This document shows, piece after piece, positions 56,869 to 64,000 of a DNA stretch of 64,000 bases (position 1 is its first letter; each line of letters begins with the position of its first letter). Below the pieces are notes generated by a model that was not told where the DNA came from, ran no database searches, and saw only the letters and a list, made by a program, of their open reading frames with translations. The DNA lies in the NCBI RefSeq assembly GCF_014199205.1, contig NZ_JACIJD010000003.1, positions 186,001 through 250,000 on the forward strand. The letters run 5' to 3'. The DNA is from Muricoccus pecuniae. GTDB taxonomy: Bacteria > Pseudomonadota > Alphaproteobacteria > Acetobacterales > Acetobacteraceae. Position numbers and translations under genes: made by a program.

Positions 56869-58677
56869 TCAGGCGAAGACGATGCCGCCCTCGATCCATC
56901 CCTGGGTCGCGATCTGGAACTCGGTGCTCTCGGAGAAGCCGACCACGACCCCCGGGCGGTCCGCCGCGCCGGCCTGCAGGGCCTGCGTCCAGGCAGCGAA
57001 GCCGCCAGGGTCCGGCGCCCGGCCGAGCACGTTCCCGTAGAGCAGCGTCACGAAGCCCGCCTCGTCCGGCTGGCCGTAGCGGGCGCGGGATTCCGGGCTG
57101 TCCAGGAAACCCTGCACCATGGTCTGCAGCGGCATGCCGGCATCCAGCGCGGCGACCCAGCCGCGCAGCCCGGCCTCTTCGGGGTGGCGGCCCAGCGTGG
57201 CCTGGTAGACCCGGGCGGCGGCGGCGGCGTTCTCGTCCTGGTCCCAGATCCCATTCGCGAGGGCGGGCAGGAGCTTCGCCTTGAACTCCACTGACTCCGA
57301 GAAGCCGACCAGCATCGCCTCCCGGCTCATCCCCGAGGCGAGGCCGCTCATCCAGCCGGAGGCGCCCGCGGGGTCCGGCGCGCGGCCGAGCACGTTCTGG
57401 TAGGTGCGGGCGATGAAGCCGGCATCGTCCAGCGTGCCGAAGCGGGTCGTGAACTCGGCGCTCCGGATGAAGCCGGCGGCGATGCTGTCGAGCGGCGCGC
57501 CGCTCTCCACCGCCTCCACCCACCCGTTCAGCCCGACGCTGTCCGGCGCGCGGCCCAGCGCGGCCTGGTAGACGCGATAGACCTGCATGGCGGGGTCGGT
57601 ATGGGCGAAGACGAGGCGGCCGTCGAGGAAGGCGAAGTTCTCCACCTCCGAGAAGCTCGCCCGGTCCACGCCGCTGGTCGCGCTGCCGCGGAAGACGCTC
57701 ACCCGGCTGCCATCGACGAAATCGACGTGGTCGAGCGTGCGGTTCACCACCGCGCTCCGGCGCCCGCCATCGAGGGCGAGGGTGTCGATGCCGCGCCCGC
57801 CCTGCACGAGGTTGACGCCCGCGCCGCCGGCCAGCCACTCGTCCCCCGAGCCGCCGAGCAGCGTATCGTTCCCGCCGCCGCCGAACAGGCCCGAGCGCCG
57901 CCCCGTGCCCCAGATCGTCTCGCCCGTGGCGTCACCGGGCAGGATGACGGAATCGGTCGCCGCGTTGTAATGCGCGCGCGTGGCCCAGGCGGGCTCGGAG
58001 GCCTGGCTGCCGTAGAGGTAGGTGATGGCGAGATGGTCGAAGGGCGCGATGCCGGCCGGGATGGGGCCCGACTGGTTGTAGGACATGACCGTGTTCTGCC
58101 GGTTGTCCATCGTCGCCGGGAGCGTGGTCCCGTTGCCGTAGGTCGACTCGAACGGGTGCTTGAGGCCCAGCGCGTGGCCGATCTCGTGCAGGAGGACGAG
58201 ATAGCCGTAGCTGCCGGGCGCCATGGGATCGCTGGCGTAGAGCGAGGAGGAGAGGGTGATGGCGCCGTAGGGCGGGTACTGGCCCGTGCCCGCGGTGCCG
58301 GAGGGCAGGTCCCCGCGCATGAAGCGGATGTCCACCCCGTTCCCCCCGGCGCGATCGGGAATCTCGACGAAGGCGATCCCGGAAGCGCCGGACCAGGAGG
58401 CGAGGGCCTGGCGCGCGGAGTTCATCTGTGCCGGGGTGAGGGGGGCGAAGCCGGGCAGGCTGCCCGGCATCCCCTCGGGCGTCCCGGCGAAGCTGTAGTT
58501 CACCACGCCGCCCCGGCCGATGACGCCGCTCCAGCCGGGATTGGTGTTGTAGAGCAGCGCCTGCACCTCGATCCCGAGAGCGGCCGCTGCGTCCTCCGCC
58601 GGCGCGAAGGCCGCCCCCTCCGGCGGGGCGGCCGCGCAGCCCCACTGGATCGTTCCCTGGTTGCAGAGAGAGCACAT
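56869..58677 (-). CDS. Serralysin-like M10 metalloprotease with DUF4214 repeats
   Basis: 602-aa secreted zinc protease. Zinc motif HEIGHALGLKH at residues 164-174 and Met-turn VMSY at 197-200 place it in M10. An RTX-like Gly/Asp stretch (GGGGNDTLLGGSGDEWLAGG) at about 265-300 should bind Ca2+. From about 367 to 590 there are four copies of a YxxxLGRAPDxxGxxxW repeat (starts near 369, 427, 492, 549), i.e. DUF4214 units. It has no N-terminal signal peptide and ends in IEGGIVFA, both as in type I secreted proteases. The N-terminus MCSLCNQGTIQWGC is Cys-rich and unusual. No secretion ATPase or adaptor lies nearby. Confidence 0.9.
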   Translation of the reverse strand: MCSLCNQGTIQWGCAAAPPEGAAFAPAEDAAAALGIEVQALLYNTNPGWSGVIGRGGVVNYSFAGTPEGMPGSLPGFAPLTPAQMNSARQALASWSGASGIAFVEIPDRAGGNGVDIRFMRGDLPSGTAGTGQYPPYGAITLSSSLYASDPMAPGSYGYLVLLHEIGHALGLKHPFESTYGNGTTLPATMDNRQNTVMSYNQSGPIPAGIAPFDHLAITYLYGSQASEPAWATRAHYNAATDSVILPGDATGETIWGTGRRSGLFGGGGNDTLLGGSGDEWLAGGAGVNLVQGGRGIDTLALDGGRRSAVVNRTLDHVDFVDGSRVSVFRGSATSGVDRASFSEVENFAFLDGRLVFAHTDPAMQVYRVYQAALGRAPDSVGLNGWVEAVESGAPLDSIAAGFIRSAEFTTRFGTLDDAGFIARTYQNVLGRAPDPAGASGWMSGLASGMSREAMLVGFSESVEFKAKLLPALANGIWDQDENAAAAARVYQATLGRHPEEAGLRGWVAALDAGMPLQTMVQGFLDSPESRARYGQPDEAGFVTLLYGNVLGRAPDPGGFAAWTQALQAGAADRPGVVVGFSESTEFQIATQGWIEGGIVFA

Positions 58678-58734
58678 GCCGGTCGCGCTTTACGAGTGAT
58701 CCGGCATCCTACTCGTCTCAACAAGCGAGTCGCA

Positions 58735-58764
58735 ACGGCCCGCACCCGTCAGGGCGCGGGCCGT
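58735..58764 (-). terminator. Hairpin after the RND operon
   Basis: ACGGCCCGC (58735-58743) and GCGGGCCGT (58756-58764) form a perfect 9-bp stem with a 12-base loop, 11 bases beyond the RND pump stop on the minus strand. No U-run follows. It separates the pump from the protease gene. Confidence 0.55.
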
Positions 58765-58774
58765 GCCGCGGGGC

Positions 58775-61700
58775 CTAGTGCGTGTCGGCCGGCGTGCCGG
58801 TGGAGGGCGGCCCCACCTTCGGCTCGCGCGGGCCGAACCAGCCCTTCACCCGCTCGCGCACGGACTGGAACACGACGTAGAGCATCGGGATCATGAAGAT
58901 GCCGATGGTCGAGGCCGCGAGCATCCCGCCGAAGACGGGCGTGCCCACCGCGCGGCGGGAGATGGCCGCGGCCCCCTCCGCAATGACCAGCGGCACGAGG
59001 CCGAGGATGAAGGCGATCGAGGTCATCATTACCGCTCGGAAGCGGAGCCGCGCACCCTCGGTCGCCGCCTCGCGGATGGGCATGCCGCGCTCGCGCGCCT
59101 CCTTCGCGAACTCGATGATGAGGATGCCGTTCTTCGCCGCCAGCGCGATCAGCACGACGAGGCCGATCTGGGCGTAGATGTCGAGCGACAACCCTCCCAG
59201 CAGGATGGCGACGAAGGAGCCGAGCACGCCCACTGCGATCGAGAGCAGAACCGGGATCGGGATGGTCCAGCTCTCGTAGAGGGCGACGAGGAAGAGGTAG
59301 GCGAAGAGGATGGCGAGGGCGAGGATGTAGGCCGTCTGCCCCGACGCCAGCTTCTCCTGATAGGCGGTGCCGGTCCAGGCATAGCCGTAGCCGTTGGGCA
59401 GCACGCGGTCCGACAGCTCCTCCATGGCCGTCAGCGCCTGGCCGGAGGAGACGCCGGGACGGGGGGCGCCGTTGATCGAGATGGCGCGGTAGTTGTTGTA
59501 GCGGAAGATCGTCTGCGGGCCGAGGACGGTGCGGATCTCCGCGAAGGAGCGGAGCGGCACCATGTCGCCGCTGCCGTTGCGGACGTGGAGTCGCCAGATG
59601 TCGTCCAGGTCGTTGCGGTCGCCGGCCTCGGCCTGGATGTTCACCTGCCAGACGCGGCCGTAGAGGTTGAAGTCGTTGACGTAGATGCCGCCCAGCGCCG
59701 CCTGCAGCGTGGTGAAGACGCTGCTGATCGGCACGCCGAGCGCCTGCGCCTTGTCGCGGTCCACCTCCAGGAAAAGAGAGGGGTTGTTGGGCGAGAAGGT
59801 GGAGAAGACGGCGGTGAGGTTCGGGTCCCCGTTCGCCGGCACGATCAGGCCGTTCATGGCGGCGGCGAGGTCGTTGATGTCGCGGCCCTGGTAGTCCTGC
59901 AGGATGTACTCGAAGCCGCCGCCGGTCCCGAGGCCCACGATGGGCGGCAGGTTGAAGGCAAAGATGTTGGCGGTGCGGATGCCCTGGGTGGTCCCGAACA
60001 CCCGGCCGATGGCGGCCTGCACGCTGTTGGCCACCCCCTCGCGGTCGGCGAAGGGCTTCATGCGGATGACCATGAAGGCCGAGTTGGACTGGGCGCCGCC
60101 ATCGATGAGGGAGAAGCCGACGATGCCCAGCGTGCCCTGCACGGAGGGGATGGGGCGGACGATCTCCTCGATCTGTCGCACCACCTCGCGCGTGCGGGCG
60201 ACGCTGGCGCCGGGGGGCAGCTGGGCCTGGACGAAGAAGGCGCCCTGGTCCTCCTGCGGCAGGAAGCCCGTCGGCGTCACCTTGCTGATGGTCCAGATGC
60301 CGAAGCCGAAGCCGGCGGTCAGCAGCAGGGAGAGGAAGGAGACGCGCACCAGCCGCCGCACGCCCCCGGCATAGCGGTCCCGCGTCCAGTCGATGCCGCG
60401 CAGCACGTAGCCGATCGGCCCGCGCCGGGGCCCGTGATGGGGCTTGAGGATGATGGCGCAGAGGGCGGGGGAGAGGGTGAGGGCGTTGATGGCCGAGATG
60501 ACCATCGCCGCCGAGATCGTCACCGCGAACTGGCGGAACAGCTCGCCCGAGAGGCCGGGGATGAAGGCGATGGGGACGAAGACGGAGAGGAGGACGAGGG
60601 TGATGGCGATGATCGGCGCCGTGATCTCGCTCATCGCCTTCTTCGTGGCATCCGCGGTGGAGAGCTCCGGGTGGTCCTCCATCACGCGCTCGACGTTCTC
60701 GACCACGACGATCGCGTCGTCCACCACGATGCCGATGGCGAGCACCATGGCCAGCAGCGAGACGGTGTTGGCCGAGTAGCCCATGGCCAGCAGGATGATG
60801 AAGGCGCCGATGAGGGAGACGGGCACCGCGATGGTCGGGATGATCGTCGCCCGCCAGGAGCCGAGGAAGAGGTAGACGACGATGACGACGAGGACGAAGG
60901 CCTCCAGCAGGGTCTTGATGACCTCGTGGATTGTCTCGTTCACGAAGTCCGAGCTGTCGTAGAAGACCTCGGTGTCCAGCCCCTGGGGAAAGCGGGCCGA
61001 GAGTTCCTGCAGGCGCTGCTTGACGGCGCCCGAGACCTGCACGGCATTCGCGCCGGGGGCGAGGTAGATGCCGAAGGCGATGGCGGGCTGGCCGTTGAAC
61101 CGGTTCTCCGTGTCCATGTTCGCCGCGCCGATCTCGACCCGCGCCACGTCGCGCACGCGGAGCACCGAGCCGTCCTGGTTGGCGCGGACGACGATGTTGC
61201 CGAACTCCTCCGGGCTCTGGAGGCGGCCGCGGGTTTCGAGGTTGATCTGGAAGGACTGGTCGTCCCCGATCGGCCGCCCGCCCAGGCGGCCCACCGCGGC
61301 CTGGACGTTCTGGCCCTGGATGGCGGCGATGACGTCCTGCGGCGTCATGTTCAGCGAGATCAGGCGGTCCGTCTCGAACCAGATGCGCATGGAGTAGTCC
61401 TGCGCGCCGAAGACGTTCACCTGGCCGACGCCGGCCACGCGGGCGAGGTCGTCGAGCATGTTGATGGTGAAGTAGTTCGAGAGGAACAGCGGGTCGAGCC
61501 CGCCTCCCTTGGCGTAGAGGAAGGCGAACATCAGCACGGCGGAGGACTGCTTGCGGACGGTGACGCCGCTGCGCTGCACCTCGCTCGGCAGCCGGGCCAT
61601 GGCGGCCTGGACGCGGTTGTTCACGTTCACCGTCGCCAGGTCGGGGTCGGTGCCGAGCTGGAAGGAGACGTTCAGGGAGTAGGTGCCGTCATTGGCGGAG

Positions 61701-61945
61701 TTGGAGCGCATGTAGATCATGCGGTCCACGCCGTTGATCTGCCCCTCCAGCACCTGCCCGATCGTCTGCTCGATCACGGCGGCCGAGGCGCCGGGATAGC
61801 GGGCAGCGACAGAGACCTGGGGCGGCACGATGTCCGGGAACTGGGACACCGGGATGCGGATGAGGGAGATCGCGCCCGCGATAAGGGTGAGGAGCGCGAT
61901 GACGATCGCCAGCCGGGGGCGATCGACGAAAGTGCCGGAGATCAT
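58775..61945 (-). CDS. RND family HAE1-type multidrug efflux permease
   Basis: 1056-aa inner-membrane pump of the AcrB/MexB group, driven by proton exchange. Evidence: [19 protein letters not shown] start, the proton-relay Asp pair in [14 protein letters not shown], Lys in [58 protein letters not shown] and two large periplasmic loops with duplicated topology. Length is normal. It follows the adaptor gene with 6 bases between stop and start, and no outer-membrane channel gene is in the unit. Substrate range unknown. Confidence 0.95.
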   Translation of the reverse strand: MISGTFVDRPRLAIVIALLTLIAGAISLIRIPVSQFPDIVPPQVSVAARYPGASAAVIEQTIGQVLEGQINGVDRMIYMRSNSANDGTYSLNVSFQLGTDPDLATVNVNNRVQAAMARLPSEVQRSGVTVRKQSSAVLMFAFLYAKGGGLDPLFLSNYFTINMLDDLARVAGVGQVNVFGAQDYSMRIWFETDRLISLNMTPQDVIAAIQGQNVQAAVGRLGGRPIGDDQSFQINLETRGRLQSPEEFGNIVVRANQDGSVLRVRDVARVEIGAANMDTENRFNGQPAIAFGIYLAPGANAVQVSGAVKQRLQELSARFPQGLDTEVFYDSSDFVNETIHEVIKTLLEAFVLVVIVVYLFLGSWRATIIPTIAVPVSLIGAFIILLAMGYSANTVSLLAMVLAIGIVVDDAIVVVENVERVMEDHPELSTADATKKAMSEITAPIIAITLVLLSVFVPIAFIPGLSGELFRQFAVTISAAMVISAINALTLSPALCAIILKPHHGPRRGPIGYVLRGIDWTRDRYAGGVRRLVRVSFLSLLLTAGFGFGIWTISKVTPTGFLPQEDQGAFFVQAQLPPGASVARTREVVRQIEEIVRPIPSVQGTLGIVGFSLIDGGAQSNSAFMVIRMKPFADREGVANSVQAAIGRVFGTTQGIRTANIFAFNLPPIVGLGTGGGFEYILQDYQGRDINDLAAAMNGLIVPANGDPNLTAVFSTFSPNNPSLFLEVDRDKAQALGVPISSVFTTLQAALGGIYVNDFNLYGRVWQVNIQAEAGDRNDLDDIWRLHVRNGSGDMVPLRSFAEIRTVLGPQTIFRYNNYRAISINGAPRPGVSSGQALTAMEELSDRVLPNGYGYAWTGTAYQEKLASGQTAYILALAILFAYLFLVALYESWTIPIPVLLSIAVGVLGSFVAILLGGLSLDIYAQIGLVVLIALAAKNGILIIEFAKEARERGMPIREAATEGARLRFRAVMMTSIAFILGLVPLVIAEGAAAISRRAVGTPVFGGMLAASTIGIFMIPMLYVVFQSVRERVKGWFGPREPKVGPPSTGTPADTH

Positions 61946-61951
61946 CGGGGC

Positions 61952-63403
61952 TTACCGCGCCTGGCCGGACTGGTTGGCGGGGGGCGTCGCGGCCTGGGGC
62001 TGGCTGGTGCCGGGGCGGCCGGTGTTCGGCGCGGCCGGGGCGCCGGGCGGGGAGGCGCCGGCGCCGCCGGGGGCGCCCTGGGCGGTGCCCTGGTTCGCGC
62101 CGCCGGGGGCCGCGCTGGCAGGGGCGTTGCCGGCTGCGGCGTTTCCGCCGGCCGGGGCGGCTTGGCCGCCCGGGGCGCCGGGGGCGCCGCCTCCCGGCCC
62201 GGGCGGGGCGCCGGCCGGCGCCGCGTTCACCTGCTGGCCCGCGCGGACGCGCTGGATGCCCTCGACGATCACCCGGTCCCCGGGGTTCAGCCCCTCCTCC
62301 ACCACCGCCGTCTCCGGCGTGTTGCGGCCGAGGCGGAGATTGCGGCGCTGGGCCTTGCTCTCCCCGTCCACGATGAAGGCGTAGCTGCCCTGCTGGTCCT
62401 GAAGGACGGCGGCGCGGGGGATGGTGATGGCGAGCACGGGCTCGACGCCCTGCACGAACACGGTGACGAACTGGCCGTCGATGAGCGCGCGGTCGCCCCC
62501 CTCGCGCGGCGGGTTGGACACGCGGGCGCGGACGAGGATGCTGTCGGTGGCGCGGTTGATCTGGTTGTCGATGAACTCGATGCGGCCGATCTCGGGATAG
62601 GTCTTGCCGTCCGCCGTGCGGAAGCGGACCTGCACCGCCTCGACCCCGCCGCGGGAGGCGTAGCGGTCCCGCAGCTCCAGCGCCTGGCGCTGGGAGATGG
62701 GGAAGGAGACGCGCATGGGGTCCTGGCTGACGATGGTGGCCAGCGTTCCCGTCTGCGGCCCGACGACGTTGCCGACCGTGACGTTGGTGCGGCCGATCTT
62801 GCCGTCGATGGGGGAGGCGATCTCGGTGTAGCCGAGATTCACCTCCGCGCTCCGGGCGGAGGCACGGGCGGCGACGAGCTGGGCGTTGGCCGTCCGCTCC
62901 TGGGCGGTCGCGTTGTCGAGCGCGACCCGGGTGCCGGCGCCGGTGCGGGTCAGCTCCTGTGCGCGGGAGAGGGTGACGCGGGCATTGGCCACCTCCGCCT
63001 CGGCCGAGGCGATGTTCGCCTGGGCGCGGGCGAGCTCGGCCTCGAAGGTCTGGCGCTCGATCCGGTAGAGCGGGTCGCCGCGCTTGACCTCCTGCCCCTC
63101 CTGGAAGAGACGCTCCTGCAGGAAGCCGGTGATCCGGGCGACGATGTCCACCCGCTCCACCGCCTCGACGCGGCCGACGAACTCGGTGCTCTCGGTCACC
63201 GGGCGGCGCGCGGCCTCCATCACGCCCACGGCGGGCGGCCCCTGGGGGCCGAACTGCGCCTGGGCGGGTGCGGCGAGCGCGAGCAGGCCGAGCAAGGGGG
63301 TGGCCAGGAAGGCCGCCCTGCGCAGCCCTCCCTGCATGGCCCGTGGCACGGACCGGGGGGCCAGGGCCGCCTGGGGACCTGGATGGCTTTTGCGGCGCGT
63401 CAT
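61952..63403 (-). CDS. RND efflux periplasmic adaptor subunit
   Basis: 483-aa membrane-fusion protein of the HlyD/AcrA type that links the pump to an outer-membrane channel. It has a signal region (MQGGLRRAAFLATPLLGLLAL, ending AQA|Q), then VDIVARITGFLQERLFQEGQEV and RGDPLYRIE (lipoyl half-motif), a coiled-coil hairpin (ELARAQANIASAEAEVANAR) and the beta-barrel/MP domain (SFPISQRQALELRDRY, AVLQDQQGSYAFIVDG). After about residue 395 it adds a low-complexity tail of Gly/Ala/Pro/Gln (GPGGGAPGAPGGQAAPAGGN) of some 85 residues, which most relatives lack. The ATG at 63403 is used; an ATG at 63337 gives a tidier signal peptide. An 18-bp palindrome lies 41 bases upstream. Confidence 0.9.
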   Translation of the reverse strand: MTRRKSHPGPQAALAPRSVPRAMQGGLRRAAFLATPLLGLLALAAPAQAQFGPQGPPAVGVMEAARRPVTESTEFVGRVEAVERVDIVARITGFLQERLFQEGQEVKRGDPLYRIERQTFEAELARAQANIASAEAEVANARVTLSRAQELTRTGAGTRVALDNATAQERTANAQLVAARASARSAEVNLGYTEIASPIDGKIGRTNVTVGNVVGPQTGTLATIVSQDPMRVSFPISQRQALELRDRYASRGGVEAVQVRFRTADGKTYPEIGRIEFIDNQINRATDSILVRARVSNPPREGGDRALIDGQFVTVFVQGVEPVLAITIPRAAVLQDQQGSYAFIVDGESKAQRRNLRLGRNTPETAVVEEGLNPGDRVIVEGIQRVRAGQQVNAAPAGAPPGPGGGAPGAPGGQAAPAGGNAAAGNAPASAAPGGANQGTAQGAPGGAGASPPGAPAAPNTGRPGTSQPQAATPPANQSGQAR

Positions 63404-63443
63404 GGCGCCGATGTGGCGGAATGGTGGCCGGGCTGCAAGAAGG

Positions 63444-63461
63444 CTGAACCGCACGGTTCAG
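63444..63461. promoter_or_regulatory. 18-bp palindrome at the RND operon promoter
   Basis: CTGAACCG-CA-CGGTTCAG is a perfect 8-base inverted repeat with a 2-base centre, 41 bases upstream of the adaptor ATG and within an AT-richer divergent region (63404-63655). This is the size and position of a TetR-family operator, the usual control of RND pumps. No TetR gene is in the window; the downstream regulator gene is IclR-type. Confidence 0.6.
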
Positions 63462-63655
63462 TTTGGTCCGTCCTGCTCGTTTCCTTGTGAAGAACGTTTC
63501 TGTGACTGATACTCTTTCGCATATTTGTCCGAACCGTTCTGCTGTGCGGCACAAATATCTTCCAGACGCAACGAACCTTGGTGAATAGTCGGCCAGTATG
63601 TCGCAGCGCCCCGTCCGGCACGGGGCCGGGCGCCTGCCGCAAAGGAGATGCTATC

Positions 63656-64000
63656 TTGGAACCCATCCTCGTGAGGCCCGAAGCCTCCGCCCTGCCGGAT
63701 GGGCCGGTGCCCCCGTCCGGCAACGGGACGCGGGCGGCCCGGGGACGACTCCTGTCCCCGCCCTCCACGGCCTCGGGGGTTGCGGCGGTCGGGCGGGCGA
63801 TGACGGTGCTCAGCGCCTTCCGCCCGGGGGACACGGCCCTGCCGCTGCGCGTGCTCGCCGCGCGCACGGGCCTCTACAAGAGCACGATCCTGCGGCTGCT
63901 CGCCTCGCTCGAGAAGCACTGCTGCGTGAAGCGCAACGCCGATGGCTCCTGGTCTCCCGGGCCGATGCTGCTTCACTGGGGCTCGCTCTACACCCGCAGC
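63656..64000 (+). CDS. IclR family transcriptional regulator, N-terminal part
   Basis: 115 residues reach the right edge without a stop. After about 40 Pro/Gly/Arg-rich residues comes an IclR winged helix-turn-helix: AAVGRAMTVLSAFRPGDTAL, LRVLAARTGLYKSTILRLLA, SLEKHCCVKRNADGSW and SPGPMLLHWGSLY. The start is the TTG at 63656: AAGGAG lies 8-9 bases upstream, and the nearby ATG at 63648 leads to a stop after eight codons. The ligand-binding domain lies off the edge. It is divergent from the RND operon across 252 bases; it may not control that operon. Confidence 0.82.
   Translation, partial: MEPILVRPEASALPDGPVPPSGNGTRAARGRLLSPPSTASGVAAVGRAMTVLSAFRPGDTALPLRVLAARTGLYKSTILRLLASLEKHCCVKRNADGSWSPGPMLLHWGSLYTRS

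Noticed and set aside
58763-63490. A plus-strand open frame of about 1575 codons opposite the RND genes
   Set aside because: It lies wholly antisense to the RND pump and adaptor, whose motifs are unmistakable; its Asp/Glu/His/Arg-rich composition is what a high-GC antisense shadow gives.
63648-63680. ATG at 63648 as the start of the right-edge regulator
   Set aside because: That frame ends after eight codons. The TTG at 63656 with AAGGAG upstream opens the IclR frame.
1-64000. CRISPR arrays, tRNA or rRNA genes, transposases, integrases or phage genes
   Set aside because: None was seen on either strand. The tandem repeats present are short (12-21 bp), few and without spacers of CRISPR length.

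Overview
The window is about 64 kb of very GC-rich chromosome (well over 70 percent GC by eye, with strong G/C at third codon positions), packed with genes on both strands. The gene content points to an alphaproteobacterium, most likely Acetobacteraceae (Roseomonas-like): two AapJ-type amino-acid binding proteins, two Bug-type tripartite tricarboxylate transporter receptors, HWE and HisKA_2 histidine kinases, the purC-purS-purQ order with purB nearby, paired TerC proteins, and a serralysin-like protease with DUF4214 repeats. The genus is inference. I saw no rRNA, tRNA, CRISPR array, transposase or phage gene.

Layout. 1-4.8 kb: an orphan AapJ-like binding protein, a short-chain dehydrogenase with a lipoprotein-type N-terminus, a methyltransferase next to a haem-oxygenase-like iron enzyme, and a small membrane protein. 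4.8-12.0 kb: purine biosynthesis on the minus strand (purB, purC, purS, an unknown small membrane gene, purQ) interrupted by exported proteins, one with five NPPGT repeats. 12.3-14.5 kb: two TerC paralogues and a lipoprotein. 14.5-17.6 kb: DinB, a proline-rich protein, a LuxR-type regulator, RadC. 17.9-22.5 kb: an alkaline phosphatase with no N-terminal signal peptide, beta-carbonic anhydrase overlapping methionine aminopeptidase, and an MFS transporter. 22.8-33.3 kb: three histidine kinases and a receiver protein around a class II photolyase, a glutamine amidotransferase, a pseudouridine synthase and a PfkB kinase. 33.3-40.3 kb: aminotransferase, a phosphoesterase/Ser-Thr kinase-UspA pair, a lower-GC lipoprotein gene bracketed by duplicated DUF808 sequence, DUF808, an rRNA methyltransferase, DUF1289 and DUF1003. 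40.4-48.3 kb: a BcsC-like TPR protein, two Bug receptors, an SDR, a second AapJ-like protein, DUF1622 and DUF421. 48.5-54.3 kb: an FAD amine oxidase-like enzyme joined by overlapping codons to an Mla/MCE lipid-transport operon, then a DUF2939 gene behind a hairpin-rich leader. 54.4-64 kb: a lone molybdopterin subunit, an M10 protease, an RND efflux pair, and the start of an IclR regulator cut by the right edge.

How it fits together. The clear co-transcribed units are purC-purS-small gene-purQ (4-nt overlaps on both sides of the pairs purC/purS and small gene/purQ), map-carbonic anhydrase (4-nt overlap), photolyase-amidotransferase (8-nt overlap), HWE kinase-receiver, phosphoesterase-kinase/UspA (1 nt apart), DUF1003-DUF1289 and DUF421-DUF1622 (4-nt overlaps), the amine oxidase-mlaE-mlaF-mlaD-lipoprotein chain (overlaps at every junction) and the RND adaptor-pump pair. 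The most unusual items are the kinase-UspA/phosphoesterase module, the duplicated DUF808 tail around a low-GC lipoprotein, the five-repeat stress-type protein, the TGAGAC/GTCTCA hairpin leader at 53.57-53.68 kb, and a GTTAA[G/C] hexamer that I found only in intergenic DNA.
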